From an uncultured Clostridia bacterium (GTDB lineage: Bacteria; Bacillota; Clostridia; TANB77; CAG-508), in the NCBI GenBank assembly GCA_934130025.1, contig CAKOXG010000015.1, forward strand, positions 1 to 31,457: DNA of 31,457 bases, written 5' to 3'. The notes beneath the pieces were generated by a model, which was not told the DNA's origin, ran no database searches, and was given only the letters and a program-made list of their open reading frames with translations. Position numbers and translations under genes: made by a program. Below, piece after piece: positions 8,184-17,176 of the stretch; the stretch's first letter is position 1; the number at the start of each line of letters is the position of its first letter.

Positions 8184-9108
8184 CCTTATTTATTCCCTTA
8201 GATACTATTTTACTCATATTTTCTATTAACTGATCAATTTCTTTTGGTGTAACTATCATATTAAGGTTTTTGGGCACTAAAGCTTCCTTTATATTTTCAT
8301 AATTATCCTTTTCCTTTAGTGTATTTAACACATCATTTGACATAGCTTTTTCTTGCAAATTTTCTATAAAAATATTTATGCAGTCATTAGTAATAGAAGC
8401 TAAATCTACAACAGTTGGCACACCCAGTGCAATTACCGGAATTCCAAGCGTTTTTTTGCTTATTTCTTTTCTGGTATTATCTACTCCTGCTCCTGGAACT
8501 ATTCCAGTATCTGCAATTTGTATGCTACTACTTATTCTTTCCAATTTTCTTGTTGCTAAAGCATCTATTGCAATAAGTAATTTGGGCTTAATATTCTCTA
8601 CTATTCCTTTTAGAATTTCCATTGTCTCTATTCCGGTTATTCCAAGTACCCCAGGCGATATTGCAGATACTGGCCTTGTATTTTCTGGCATTAGTTTTGG
8701 CATGTACTCTAGTATATGCCTCGTAACTTCTATTTCTGGAGCAACTTTAGGGCCTAGAGCATCTGGAGTAACATATCTATTTCCCAGTCCCACAACTAGT
8801 ATATCTTCTGTTTCTTTAATATGTTCATTTATAACGTCTCTTAATTCACCAGCCAATACCTCCGAAACTTCTTCAATTTCCTCATCATCCACATTTTTTA
8901 CATTCTTTACATCAAGTGTTATATAATTTCCAATTGGCTTTCCTAAAGCCTTTTCTCCCTCGGAATTTGTTATTTTAACTTTAGTTATTTCAATACCTTG
9001 TTCTTCTCTTTTTTCAGTTTCAACTCCATCAATATCATTTGAAATACTGTTCTGCTTTTTATAAATATCATTTCTCTCTACAGCCATATCTGTTCTAAAA
9101 TTGTTCAT
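8176..9108 (-). CDS. gpr: Germination protease (GPR endopeptidase)
   Basis: GPR degrades small acid-soluble spore proteins during spore germination; it is made as a zymogen in the forespore. The chosen ATG at 9108 follows a perfect AGGAGG (9121-9116) and gives 310 residues. The frame is open to 9213, but that longer start would overlap holA and include the promoter. Family blocks seen are 'RTDMAVE' near the N-terminus, 'VGLGNRYVTPDALGP', 'ISPGVLGITGIET', 'IAIDALATRKLERI' and 'DTGIVPGAGVDNTRKEIS'. Only four residues precede 'RTDMAVE', so the pro-segment is much shorter than the roughly 15 residues of Bacillus GPR. A sigma-G-like promoter sits just upstream. It shows that the host lineage makes endospores. 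Identification is secure. Confidence 0.96.
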   Translation of the reverse strand: MNNFRTDMAVERNDIYKKQNSISNDIDGVETEKREEQGIEITKVKITNSEGEKALGKPIGNYITLDVKNVKNVDDEEIEEVSEVLAGELRDVINEHIKETEDILVVGLGNRYVTPDALGPKVAPEIEVTRHILEYMPKLMPENTRPVSAISPGVLGITGIETMEILKGIVENIKPKLLIAIDALATRKLERISSSIQIADTGIVPGAGVDNTRKEISKKTLGIPVIALGVPTVVDLASITNDCINIFIENLQEKAMSNDVLNTLKEKDNYENIKEALVPKNLNMIVTPKEIDQLIENMSKIVSKGINKAL

Positions 9109-9140
9109 AAAAAAACCTCCTGCACAAATAAAATCTATAT

Positions 9141-9170
9141 TATTTTGTGTAGAAGTTTCTTTTTTATTCA
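9141..9170 (-). promoter_or_regulatory. Sigma-G/sigma-F-like promoter of gpr
   Basis: On the minus strand, TGAATA (9170-9165), 17 bases, then CAAAATA (9147-9141). This is close to the Bacillus sigma-G pattern TGAATA-N17/18-CATACTA. It starts 2 bases after the holA stop and leaves a leader of about 25 bases before the AGGAGG. Forespore control of gpr is known in the family; the match here is by eye. Confidence 0.6.
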
Positions 9171-9172
9171 TT

Positions 9173-10228
9173 TTACGAGCAATACTTACAAAGCATAGCT
9201 TCCAATCCAACATTTATATCAATCATTCCATTTTTAGATTTATAATCTAAGTCTATAAATTCCAAAAGCATGTTTTTTAAATCTTCCTCGTCAAAATATT
9301 TTGCCTGCATTGAATATTTACCTACCAAAAAAGTTTGATTTGGTTTTAAATTCAAACTTTCAGCTACATTCAATTTCTCCCTTAGTGCAATTTTGGTGAT
9401 ATATATCTTTTTAAAATGATTGTATAGTGTTACAAATATCTTTTGAATTGGCTCTTTAGCATATAACAGGTTCTTCAATACAATAAGCGAATTCTCTATG
9501 TTCTTTTTGCCCAAGCTATCTGTTAAATCAAATATTATGCTTTCAAATTGTTTTATAGCTAAAAGGTCTATTGTTTTTTTTGTAATTGTTCCATTCTCTC
9601 CAACAAATTCTATCTGTTTCCTTATTTCGTTTATTAAGTCCTGAAGCGATGTTCCGCATGTTTCTATAAGATAATTTAATGTTGCTCCATCAACATTTAC
9701 CTTGTAGGCATTGCAAATAGCTTTTAATCTTTTTAAAATATCTATTGGTTTTTGCTTTTCAAAATTGACAACTTTACCGAATTTTTCAATTGTTTTATAT
9801 AATACATTCTTATCAACATCATTTTCAACAAACACAAGAATTACAGAGTCATTTATCATCTCTATGTTTTCTTCTATGTATTTTGCAATTCTGTCTTCTA
9901 ATTTATTTTCATCCTTTTTTGTAGCCCTTTTTTCTTGTTTTGCTTCTTTTTCTGTACTTTTTGCTTTTCTTGTAGTTTTCTTGAAAAGCTCAGTTTCTTT
10001 AGCAATTATTAATTTATTTGGATACCCAAAAGCAGGAGTTTCAATATCACTAATAAGCTCAGACACATTTCCACTGTCTATTTGAATATAGTTTATTCCA
10101 TTTATAGCTTCACCAAATAGTTTTTTTATTTTTTTTATGGAATTTTCTAGCAAGAATCGTTCTTCCCCATAAAATAGATATATTCCACTACATTTTTCAT
10201 TTTTTAATTCTTGTATTGTCTCTCCCAC
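9173..10228 (-). CDS. holA: DNA polymerase III delta subunit
   Basis: This is the delta subunit of the clamp loader, which opens the beta sliding clamp during replication. The 351 residues start with the family block 'YLFYGEERFLLENSIKKI' (about 18-35) and end with the helical 'LLEFIDLDYKSKNGMIDI' and 'GLEAML' region typical of the C-terminal collar domain. A Lys/Glu-rich insertion (about residues 93-118) interrupts the N-terminal domain and looks like a flexible loop. The start is GTG at 10228 with AAGGGAG just upstream. Neighbours fit: holA next to gpr is a familiar arrangement in Firmicutes, though the rpsT gene often found between them is absent. It starts 16 bases after the debranching enzyme stop, so the two are probably cotranscribed. 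Confidence 0.93.
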   Translation of the reverse strand: MGETIQELKNEKCSGIYLFYGEERFLLENSIKKIKKLFGEAINGINYIQIDSGNVSELISDIETPAFGYPNKLIIAKETELFKKTTRKAKSTEKEAKQEKRATKKDENKLEDRIAKYIEENIEMINDSVILVFVENDVDKNVLYKTIEKFGKVVNFEKQKPIDILKRLKAICNAYKVNVDGATLNYLIETCGTSLQDLINEIRKQIEFVGENGTITKKTIDLLAIKQFESIIFDLTDSLGKKNIENSLIVLKNLLYAKEPIQKIFVTLYNHFKKIYITKIALREKLNVAESLNLKPNQTFLVGKYSMQAKYFDEEDLKNMLLEFIDLDYKSKNGMIDINVGLEAMLCKYCS

Positions 10229-10244
10229 TATTTTCTCCCTTCAT

Positions 10245-12266
10245 TTATTTATTTGCAATTATTCTAAATATTTCTGCCACACTCCAGGCCTGTGCAAAAG
10301 CTCCTCTTTCTTCATATGGTTTACATGAATCATATATTTCACTTATTGTTCCTATGCTTGATCTTTGTGTCATTTCCACTTCAAATGTTAAACTAACTTT
10401 CTCTATAAATCCTTTTAATTTTCCCTCTAGTTCTTCTCTCTTCCTTCTGTCCTTTTCCATTATTATTAAATTTTTAAGTCCATCATAATATAAGCCAAAA
10501 AGCCATGGCCAAACTATTCCCTGGTGATAGCTCATATCTCTTTTATATGGAGCTCCTTCATATTTTTCCACATAGCAATCCTCTCCTTTTGCAAGAGTTT
10601 TTAATCCATATGGAGTCATAAGTTTTTCTTCAACTATTTCTATTATTTGCCTTGCAATTTCTTTATCCTCAATTACAGGATGAGATAAACTTATTGCAAA
10701 TAACTGGTTAGGTCTTATTTTTTGGTCTCCTATTACATCATACAAACATTTTTTATCTTTATTGTAAAATTTTGCTTTAAATGATTTCTGAGTTTTTTCA
10801 GCCATGTTCAGGTATTTTTTACAAGAATCTTTGTCATCAAACCTTTCTGCAAGTCTAGCCATTATTTTAAGTGCATTATACCATAAAGCATTTAGTTCTA
10901 CAGTTTTTCCATTTCTTGGAGTCACAGCTTTTCCATCTATTTTAACATCCATCCACGTTATCTGAGTTTCTTCAGTTCCAGCTGATAAAAGATTATCTTC
11001 TTTATCCAAAAATATATTGTTTCCATCCACATCTATTCTTTCTGAATATGCTTCCATTATTTTTACAAGTGAAGGGTATATTTTCTCTTCTATAAATTCT
11101 GCATCATTTGTATATTTTAGGTATTTGTGAACTTGCTCAATAAGAAGAAGTGAGCTATCAGCACTATTATAAAGTGGCCTGTTATCATATCCGGAGTACC
11201 CATTTGGAACTAGGCCAAATTTCATATCTTTTATATTTGTAAGTAGAACTTCCCTTGCTAATTTATATCTTTTTGTAATTAAAAGTAATCCTTCAAATGA
11301 TATTAAGCTATCCCTTCCCCAATCCAAGAACCAAGGGTATCCTGCAATAATCGTATGTAGATTAAACAATGGTCTGTTTACTATGAAATTATCTGATGCA
11401 ATTGTTAGCATTTTCAGAATATTTATATTAGAATCATTCATTTTTCTTTCTTGCAGAATTCCAGTATCGTATATATCCTCACTTAGGCGCATTATTTCTT
11501 TATTTATTATCTCTATGCCATCAATTTCATCTATATTTTCTTCAAGTGAACAAACAAAAGTTATATCTTTTTCTTCATTTGCAGGGATATTTATACTGTA
11601 TACTCCAGGAACATAATGGTTCTCTGTACTTGTAAACCCTCTTTCTTCTTCTCTCGGATAATACATGTTATAAAACATATCATCTATATGTTTAAAATAC
11701 TTGCCTTCAGAACAATTCATATAAATTGGTGTTGCAGAATTTCCATCTAAAACTACTCTTAACTTGTTACCAACATGCCTCTGCTCTGCCTTAAAAATAT
11801 GTTCATTATTTATAGTGTGAAAATCCCTAAAGTTTACGACTGGTGCCAAATTAAATTTAGCAGCATCTCCGTTATTTTGAATTCTATATAATACAACAAC
11901 CGTATTTTTTCCATACTGCATACATATAAATTTCTTTACAATCACATTATTAACCTTATACGTAAATATCGGAATATATTCTTTCTTAAATTCTGTTAAA
12001 TATGTAAATCCTTCAGACATATCTCCATTTGCTATATTGGTAAATAGGTTATATTTTTTTTCATTTATCTCTATGCTCTCATCCAATTTTGAAAGCACTA
12101 AAAACCTTCTAGCTGGCGGTGTAAGCGGTGCTACGAGCAAGCCATGGTACCTTCTTGTATTACAGCCTATTTGTGTTGAACTACAAAAACCACCTATTCC
12201 ATTTGTTATAACCCAGTCGCGTTTTAAAGAATTCTTTATTTTATCATTTATCTCACTATACTTCAT
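10245..12266 (-). CDS. Glycogen debranching enzyme (amylo-alpha-1,6-glucosidase)
   Basis: This 673-residue enzyme hydrolyses alpha-1,6 branch points of glycogen or similar alpha-glucans in the cytoplasm. The N-terminal domain carries 'TNGIGGFCSSTQIGCNTRRYHGLLVA' in two adjoining blocks (about residues 21-46), the hallmark of bacterial GDE proteins. The C-terminal (alpha/alpha)6 domain (about 280-673) has 'GYPWFLDWGRDSLISFEG' (about 307-324), 'NALWYNALKIMA', 'MSYHQGIVWPWLFGLYYDGL' and 'GAFAQAWSVAEI'. These fit the GH133 family, and the DWGRD block probably contributes to the active site. No signal peptide is seen. No other glycogen genes are near, so its place in a pathway cannot be judged here. 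A GAGGT site precedes the ATG. Confidence 0.94.
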   Translation of the reverse strand: MKYSEINDKIKNSLKRDWVITNGIGGFCSSTQIGCNTRRYHGLLVAPLTPPARRFLVLSKLDESIEINEKKYNLFTNIANGDMSEGFTYLTEFKKEYIPIFTYKVNNVIVKKFICMQYGKNTVVVLYRIQNNGDAAKFNLAPVVNFRDFHTINNEHIFKAEQRHVGNKLRVVLDGNSATPIYMNCSEGKYFKHIDDMFYNMYYPREEERGFTSTENHYVPGVYSINIPANEEKDITFVCSLEENIDEIDGIEIINKEIMRLSEDIYDTGILQERKMNDSNINILKMLTIASDNFIVNRPLFNLHTIIAGYPWFLDWGRDSLISFEGLLLITKRYKLAREVLLTNIKDMKFGLVPNGYSGYDNRPLYNSADSSLLLIEQVHKYLKYTNDAEFIEEKIYPSLVKIMEAYSERIDVDGNNIFLDKEDNLLSAGTEETQITWMDVKIDGKAVTPRNGKTVELNALWYNALKIMARLAERFDDKDSCKKYLNMAEKTQKSFKAKFYNKDKKCLYDVIGDQKIRPNQLFAISLSHPVIEDKEIARQIIEIVEEKLMTPYGLKTLAKGEDCYVEKYEGAPYKRDMSYHQGIVWPWLFGLYYDGLKNLIIMEKDRRKREELEGKLKGFIEKVSLTFEVEMTQRSSIGTISEIYDSCKPYEERGAFAQAWSVAEIFRIIANK

Positions 12267-12296
12267 CTAATGTTTACCTCACCAATCTACAAATTT

Positions 12297-13844
12297 TTAA
12301 TTTTTCTTATTAAGAGTTTCCTTCATTTTTTTTAAAATTTCTTCATTATTAATCTTAGCATTTTTCTTTGTTTTTGCTGTTTTTACATTTTTTGTTTTCA
12401 CTTCAGAACTCTTTATTGAAGCAATTCTGTCATTATATTTTTCAAAAAACTTACTGTTATGCTTTTCCTTATTTTTAACATTTTTCTTCTTTTTATTGTT
12501 CTTTTTTAATTTTTTATTTGTATCCTTAACCTTAGAATCCAGCATCAAATACTGTGTATTGTTCTGCATGTCTCTAAATCTCATATCATCACATATAAGC
12601 TCAATTATACTTGTTGCAATTGCGTCAGGATTATGCCTTATCCTGTCATTTTCTATTGTAGATAAATTCCTTTGTATTAATTTTATTCCTGCATCCTTAA
12701 CCTTCGAAACGTCTTGTTCAACCAAATCTGAGCCTTCCTTATTGTACTGCCTAATGTACTCTGGTACAATCTCCCCAGTATCATATATACAATAGTCTAT
12801 TATTCCCTTTCCAGCATGGTCAGTTATTGCTTTTATATGATCATATAATGAATAATTATCTGTTTGTCCATACTCAGTCATTATATTGCTTACATAAATT
12901 TTAAAACCCTTGGCCTCTCTTATTGCTTTTGAAACACCCGGTACAAGTAAGTTTGGAATAACATTTGTATATAAGCTTCCAGGTCCAATTATAATTGCAT
13001 CAGCTTCATTTATAGCATCAAGAACTCCTGGTGCCACTCTTATATTTGTTGGACTAATATAAATTCTGTTTATTCTACTAACTTTCTGGCTTACTACCTC
13101 TGGAATTTTATTTTTGCTTTCTACAACCGTTCCATCCTCTAGCTCAGCACATATTTTTATCTGGTCAAGCGTAACTGGAATTACCTTACCCGTCATATTC
13201 AATATTTTAGAATTTTCCTCAATAGAACCTGAAAAATCACCAACAGCCTCTTGCATTGCAGTTAAGTATATATCTGCGAACTTAAGTCCTGCCACATTTT
13301 CACTCTTCATATTATGATTTAATAAAGCACTCATCTCATCTTCATTGCTAGCCAATGCAATTAAACTGTCTTTTATATCATCCATTGGCAATGGGTTTAT
13401 ATTTTTCCTTGCTTTATGAGCGTCTTCTCCATAATCTGATATTGTAACTATCGCGGTAATATTGTCAGTATAATTTTTCAAGCCTCTTAGAACAGTGTTA
13501 AGTCCAGCACCACCGCCAATTACCACAATTTTTGGACCTTGGTTATACACCCTTTTATTAAATATTAAAGATTTAACATTTCCCTTTGCATCTATATCCC
13601 TAGTATCTGTTTCGGCAACTAACAATTCTAAAGTTCTTCTTTGAATATTTATTATACTAAAAACAGTGAATATAAAACCACAAACAAAAATAACAACAAT
13701 CTTTGCAAGTTTTACAAAGCTCATCTCATTTGTCACAATAACTTCTGCAATTCCATAGCAAACTAACACAATTCCTATGAGCATTAGCAATATCCAACGT
13801 TTAACTTTTGTACTTGATTTAAACCATTTAAAAAATCCTTCCAT
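12297..13844 (-). CDS. YvcK/CofD-like protein with membrane anchor and lysine-rich tail
   Basis: YvcK-family proteins bind UDP-sugars and influence carbon metabolism and cell-wall growth. Here 515 residues show two N-terminal membrane segments (about 17-35 and 47-65), then a CofD-like Rossmann domain with 'VVIGGGAGLNTVLRGLKNYT' (107-126) and 'ADAIIIGPGSLYTNVIPNLL'. A C-terminal tail (about 430-515) is very rich in Lys and Asn and looks disordered. The motif after the Gly-rich loop reads 'VTISDYGEDAHKARK' and 'MDDIKDSLIALA', where most YvcK proteins have a 'VADDGGSSGRLR' and 'PGDIRN' pattern, so this copy is divergent. murB lies upstream, as in many Firmicutes, but the usual rapZ and whiA partners are not here. 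Confidence 0.85.
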   Translation of the reverse strand: MEGFFKWFKSSTKVKRWILLMLIGIVLVCYGIAEVIVTNEMSFVKLAKIVVIFVCGFIFTVFSIINIQRRTLELLVAETDTRDIDAKGNVKSLIFNKRVYNQGPKIVVIGGGAGLNTVLRGLKNYTDNITAIVTISDYGEDAHKARKNINPLPMDDIKDSLIALASNEDEMSALLNHNMKSENVAGLKFADIYLTAMQEAVGDFSGSIEENSKILNMTGKVIPVTLDQIKICAELEDGTVVESKNKIPEVVSQKVSRINRIYISPTNIRVAPGVLDAINEADAIIIGPGSLYTNVIPNLLVPGVSKAIREAKGFKIYVSNIMTEYGQTDNYSLYDHIKAITDHAGKGIIDYCIYDTGEIVPEYIRQYNKEGSDLVEQDVSKVKDAGIKLIQRNLSTIENDRIRHNPDAIATSIIELICDDMRFRDMQNNTQYLMLDSKVKDTNKKLKKNNKKKKNVKNKEKHNSKFFEKYNDRIASIKSSEVKTKNVKTAKTKKNAKINNEEILKKMKETLNKKN

Positions 13845-13937
13845 TATACTTTTTTCCCCATAATATATTTAGGTTTTTCACAAAAGGGTACCCATAAACC
13901 TTTATATCAATTTTAATTTAAGTATCTGTTATGACCT

Positions 13938-14858
13938 TTACTCTTCTCCAAGTACCTCTATTTCTAATTCTACTTTTTTCCCATATTTTTTCCAAATTTT
14001 CTCTTGTACTAATTTTGTAAGCTCTAAAACGTCATCTGCTGTTGCATTTCCGTTATTTACAATAAATCCTGCATGTTTGTTAGATATTTCCGCACCTCCA
14101 ATGCTCATACCTTTTAAACCTGCTTCATCAATTAATTTAGCTGTAACAAAGTCACTACCTCTTTTAAAACTACTCCCTGCACTTGGCTTATCTATAGGTT
14201 GTTTTTCTTTCCTAGATTCAGAAATTTCAGCCATTTTAGCTTCAATTTTTTCTTTTTCTCCCTTTTTTAACCTTAGTACTGTTTCCAGAATTATAGCATT
14301 CTTTTTTGAAAAAATACTATTTCTATATTCAAAACAATGCTCTTCATTATCTATTACTTTCTTTTTCCCATCATCCAAATCCAAATACATAGAACTGACA
14401 ACAATATCCTTTATCTCTCCACCATATGCACCTGCATTCATTCTAATTGCTCCACCAATCGTTCCTGGTATTCCAGATGCAAACTCAAATCCTGTAAGTT
14501 CGTTCTCCATTAAAATTCGTGCAAGTTTTGCATTTAACATTCCAGCCTCTACATTAACAGTACATTCATCTATAAAATGGTAAGAATCCATACACATCTT
14601 TGCAACTATTCCTCTTATTCCATTATCCCTTACTAAAAGGTTGCTTCCATTTCCAACAATGTTCATTGGAATATTGTTTTCATTGCAAAATTTCACAATT
14701 TTCAAAATTTGTTCTTCATTTCTTACTTTCACAAACACATCAGCATTTCCGCCAATTTTAAAAGTAGTGTGTTTACTCATTGGTTCATCTATGTAAATAT
14801 CTTCTTTAGGTAAAATTACCGATAATTCTTTCTTAACATCTTGTTTAGAAAATTCCAT
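13938..14858 (-). CDS. murB: UDP-N-acetylenolpyruvoylglucosamine reductase
   Basis: MurB is the FAD- and NADPH-dependent enzyme that makes UDP-N-acetylmuramic acid for peptidoglycan. The 306 residues match the shorter type of MurB. FAD-binding blocks are 'HTTFKIGGNADV' (about 27-38), 'PMNIVGNGSNLLVRDNGI' (about 65-82) and 'GFEFASGIPGTIGGAIRMNAGAYGG' split over about 123-148. The active-site 'AGSSFKRG' supplies the proton-donor Ser, and 'EISNKHAGFIVN' is the C-terminal signature. It lies 48 bases after the flippase stop and ahead of the YvcK-like gene, in one direction, which fits a cell-envelope operon. An AAAGGA site precedes the ATG. Identification is secure. Confidence 0.97.
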   Translation of the reverse strand: MEFSKQDVKKELSVILPKEDIYIDEPMSKHTTFKIGGNADVFVKVRNEEQILKIVKFCNENNIPMNIVGNGSNLLVRDNGIRGIVAKMCMDSYHFIDECTVNVEAGMLNAKLARILMENELTGFEFASGIPGTIGGAIRMNAGAYGGEIKDIVVSSMYLDLDDGKKKVIDNEEHCFEYRNSIFSKKNAIILETVLRLKKGEKEKIEAKMAEISESRKEKQPIDKPSAGSSFKRGSDFVTAKLIDEAGLKGMSIGGAEISNKHAGFIVNNGNATADDVLELTKLVQEKIWKKYGKKVELEIEVLGEE

Positions 14859-14906
14859 ACCATTTTTTCCTTTACATAAATTTAGCTTTAAGGCTTAACT
14901 ATAACC

Positions 14907-16304
14907 TTATCTCTTTATCTTATTTATAATTGGCTGCGTAATTTTCTTTAACAAATTCCAATTTGTAAAAATGCAGTAAGCTAATACCACTATAAAGGTA
15001 ATTACATTCGTAATCATATTATTATAATAGTAACTTGCCAAAGTAATTACAAGCAATATCCAGAACACATAATTAAACTTTTCCTTTAATCTTATATAAT
15101 CAGTCAATCTAACTCTTCTGTAAACATAGACTATAAAATTAGAAATCAATGTTGAAAAAGTTGCAGCATAAATTCCAAATTTAGGTATAAAAATCAAATT
15201 TATTACAATATTTGTAATAGCAGCCATCACCGTTGTAGACCCCATTATCTTAGTATCCTTATAAGCTGTAAAAATTCCTCCATAAAAATTTGACATATTC
15301 GTATAATAAATTGAAATTACTAAAATCGGTATATACACATACGCATCACCATAACTTGAATCTACTAGAATAGGAAACGCAAATGGCATAACAGCAATAA
15401 GACCTAACACTATTGCCTTCAAGAAAAACTTAATATCTTTGTAAATACTATTATAATATGCCGATTTATTATCTTCCTTTAAAATTCTAGCAGCTGATTC
15501 TTTCCATGCAGTTGAAAAAAATCCATAGCAAGTATACACAATATTTGGAAATTTATTTGCAACCGAATAAATACCATTTGCATCTGTTCCAGTCATAAAG
15601 CTTAGCATCAATCTATCTGACAGACTAATTATAATCCAAGAAAGATTATTTGGAACAAGTGGTATTGAATATCTAAGCATTTCAGAAAGGGTCTTCCTGC
15701 TTAAATCTTTCTTACTTATAAACTGTGGTAAGTGCAGCTTTAATAGTACTATTATGGCAGTTGCGCTGTTTGCAATAGTATTTGACCACAAAAGTCCACT
15801 TACTCCAAGCTTCAAGCTAACTATAAACACTATATTTAAAACAATTGTAGACGCTCCTAAAATAAAGTTAGAAAGAGAATACAATTTTATCTTTCCCATT
15901 CCTCTTGCTAAGGCATTACTCAGCCCCAAAATAATATTAGATAGTATAAATAATATGAAAACAGCAGCATATTCATACTTCATAATTGCAAGGACAATTC
16001 CCGAAATTAAGCAAAATACTAAAGCTCCAACTGTAGTATAAAAAATAGTTGCAGTTATAACTTTTTTCTTAGCCTTAAAATCCTCTGCATCAATCAAGAA
16101 TCTAAACATAGATTCTTCCATAAGCATTGTAATAATTGGAAGTAAAAATGTTGAGATTGTTACCAATAAATCATACGTTCCATATTCGCTAGGAGTTAGT
16201 TTAGAAGTGTATAATGGCAACAATAAAAACGAGATTACCTGTGTACTTAATTTTCCTATTGCTATTATAATTGTATTAACTAATAATTGTTTTTTTTGAT
16301 TCAT
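14907..16304 (-). CDS. Polysaccharide flippase (Wzx/MOP superfamily)
   Basis: This integral membrane protein is 465 residues from the chosen ATG at 16304, with about 12-14 hydrophobic segments. It opens with 'LVNTIIIAIGKLSTQVISFL' and 'PLYTSKLTPSEYGTYDLL', the pattern of oligosaccharide flippases in the MOP superfamily that move lipid-linked sugars across the membrane. The frame is open to an upstream ATG at 16355, but AAGGAG lies 5 bases before the ATG at 16304 and the promoter at 16328-16355 would overlap the longer start, so the shorter form is chosen. It heads the murB/yvcK-like run. No glycosyltransferases are near, so the substrate is unknown. Confidence 0.9.
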   Translation of the reverse strand: MNQKKQLLVNTIIIAIGKLSTQVISFLLLPLYTSKLTPSEYGTYDLLVTISTFLLPIITMLMEESMFRFLIDAEDFKAKKKVITATIFYTTVGALVFCLISGIVLAIMKYEYAAVFILFILSNIILGLSNALARGMGKIKLYSLSNFILGASTIVLNIVFIVSLKLGVSGLLWSNTIANSATAIIVLLKLHLPQFISKKDLSRKTLSEMLRYSIPLVPNNLSWIIISLSDRLMLSFMTGTDANGIYSVANKFPNIVYTCYGFFSTAWKESAARILKEDNKSAYYNSIYKDIKFFLKAIVLGLIAVMPFAFPILVDSSYGDAYVYIPILVISIYYTNMSNFYGGIFTAYKDTKIMGSTTVMAAITNIVINLIFIPKFGIYAATFSTLISNFIVYVYRRVRLTDYIRLKEKFNYVFWILLVITLASYYYNNMITNVITFIVVLAYCIFTNWNLLKKITQPIINKIKR

Positions 16305-16327
16305 TTTCTCTCCTTTTTCTCTGTATA

Positions 16328-16355
16328 ATTTTATCATACTATTTCGGTATGTCAA
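16328..16355 (-). promoter_or_regulatory. Promoter of the flippase-murB operon
   Basis: On the minus strand, consensus TTGACA (16355-16350), 16 bases, then TAAAAT (16333-16328), 24 bases before the ATG at 16304. It may drive the flippase, murB, the YvcK-like gene and further genes down to holA. Confidence 0.75.
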
Positions 16356-16361
16356 GGCTAA

Positions 16362-16504
16362 GCAATGAATATTCTATCATACAATTTTGTATGAATAATT
16401 TTAAAATTTACAATATTAATTATAAAAGATTTAGGCTTTAAAGAAAGCCTTTCCTGCATAAGTGGTTTAAACACAATAACAAAAGGCTCTAATTTTTTGT
16501 ATCT
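16362..16504 (+). pseudogene. Relic of the NodB-type deacetylase gene, internal deletion
   Basis: This stretch matches both ends of the intact deacetylase region at 27583-28456 in the same orientation. Bases 16391-16420 are identical to the first 30 coding bases (27621-27650). Bases 16421-16504 match 28373-28456 at 76 of 84 positions. The leader upstream (16372-16390) also matches. The middle 722 bases are missing, and the join falls at a short shared ATAAAA, as expected for a microhomology deletion. The deletion is out of frame and gives a stop after 16 codons, so no deacetylase can be made. Its mate flanks the other side of the TasA-like locus, making an 11-kb direct-repeat pair. Confidence 0.88.
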
Positions 16505-16517
16505 ACTTTATAAATTT

Positions 16518-17018
16518 TTAATTGTTTAGAAAATTTATATTATATGCTGTTATATAATTTCCAGACATTGAAATATTCAATTTACCTGTTTCGCCAACGC
16601 CAAGTGCTCTTATAACTCCTTTCACTCTGCAAAGCTCTTTGTTTTCTTCATCTACTAAACTCGCTGTTATTGTTTTTATAGATGTTGCCTCGTTGGAGTT
16701 GTTTGTAATATTTGCTGTTAAGCTTGTTATTCCTGAATTATATGTTAATTGAATATTAGTAATCGTTAAATTATCTAAGGTTCTATCCGTATTTATCTGC
16801 ATACTTGTATTTATTTTTGTTCCATATTCTGTTTCTTTTATTTCTTCTCCTAGAGTTGTATTATATAATGCTAGTCCTTCGTTTTCATTTTGTAAATTAT
16901 TGTTTACTGAATTTTTTTTGATAATAAAAAGTATAATTATACATGTTAGCACAATAATTCCAATAATGGCAAATATTAATTTTTTGTTATTTTTACTTTT
17001 TTTCCTTTTTTCTCTCAT
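16518..17018 (-). CDS. Membrane-anchored protein with an FxLYD-like beta domain
   Basis: This 166-residue protein has a very basic N-terminus (residues 1-13), one membrane helix (about 14-35) and an outer domain of about 130 residues. The outer part has alternating strands such as 'NLTITNIQLTYNSGITSLTANITNNSNEA' in two blocks and 'LVDEENKELCRVKGVIRALGVGETGKL'. This resembles small FxLYD-type or Ig-like domains that follow a membrane anchor, but the match is by eye. It is the last gene of the surface locus and lies 158 bases past the giant protein gene, with a hairpin between them. A function in tethering or assembly is possible but unproven. Confidence 0.75.
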   Translation of the reverse strand: MREKRKKSKNNKKLIFAIIGIIVLTCIIILFIIKKNSVNNNLQNENEGLALYNTTLGEEIKETEYGTKINTSMQINTDRTLDNLTITNIQLTYNSGITSLTANITNNSNEATSIKTITASLVDEENKELCRVKGVIRALGVGETGKLNISMSGNYITAYNINFLNN

Positions 17019-17077
17019 CCTTAATAAAATTCCTTTCTAATGGCACATAATTAATCATAAATAAATTTGAATATTGA

Positions 17078-17099
17078 GGCTACTTATGCTAAAGTAGCC
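17078..17099 (-). terminator. Stem-loop after the giant gene
   Basis: An 8-bp GC-containing stem (GGCTACTT 17078-17085 with AAGTAGCC 17092-17099) and a 6-base loop. On the minus strand it lies about 80 bases past the stop of the giant gene. The following sequence is AT-rich but has no clean T-run, so it could be a weak terminator or an mRNA-stabilising hairpin. Confidence 0.5.
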
Positions 17100-17176
17100 C
17101 CGTTTTGTTTTAGTAATATTATGTTTTTTTATTTTTACTAGTCTTCAAATTGTTTTCTAATAGATTTCTTCATTTT

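Noticed and set aside
8378..8926. A 182-residue plus-strand frame opposite gpr.
   Set aside because: It is antisense to a secure gene, is Ser/Ile-rich as expected for a complement, and has no ribosome site.
8176..9213. The longer gpr frame starting at 9213.
   Set aside because: It overlaps holA, contains the sigma-G-like promoter, and lacks a ribosome site; the ATG at 9108 has a perfect AGGAGG.
14907..16355. The longer flippase frame starting at 16355.
   Set aside because: Its start coincides with the -35 element of the promoter; the ATG at 16304 has AAGGAG at proper spacing.
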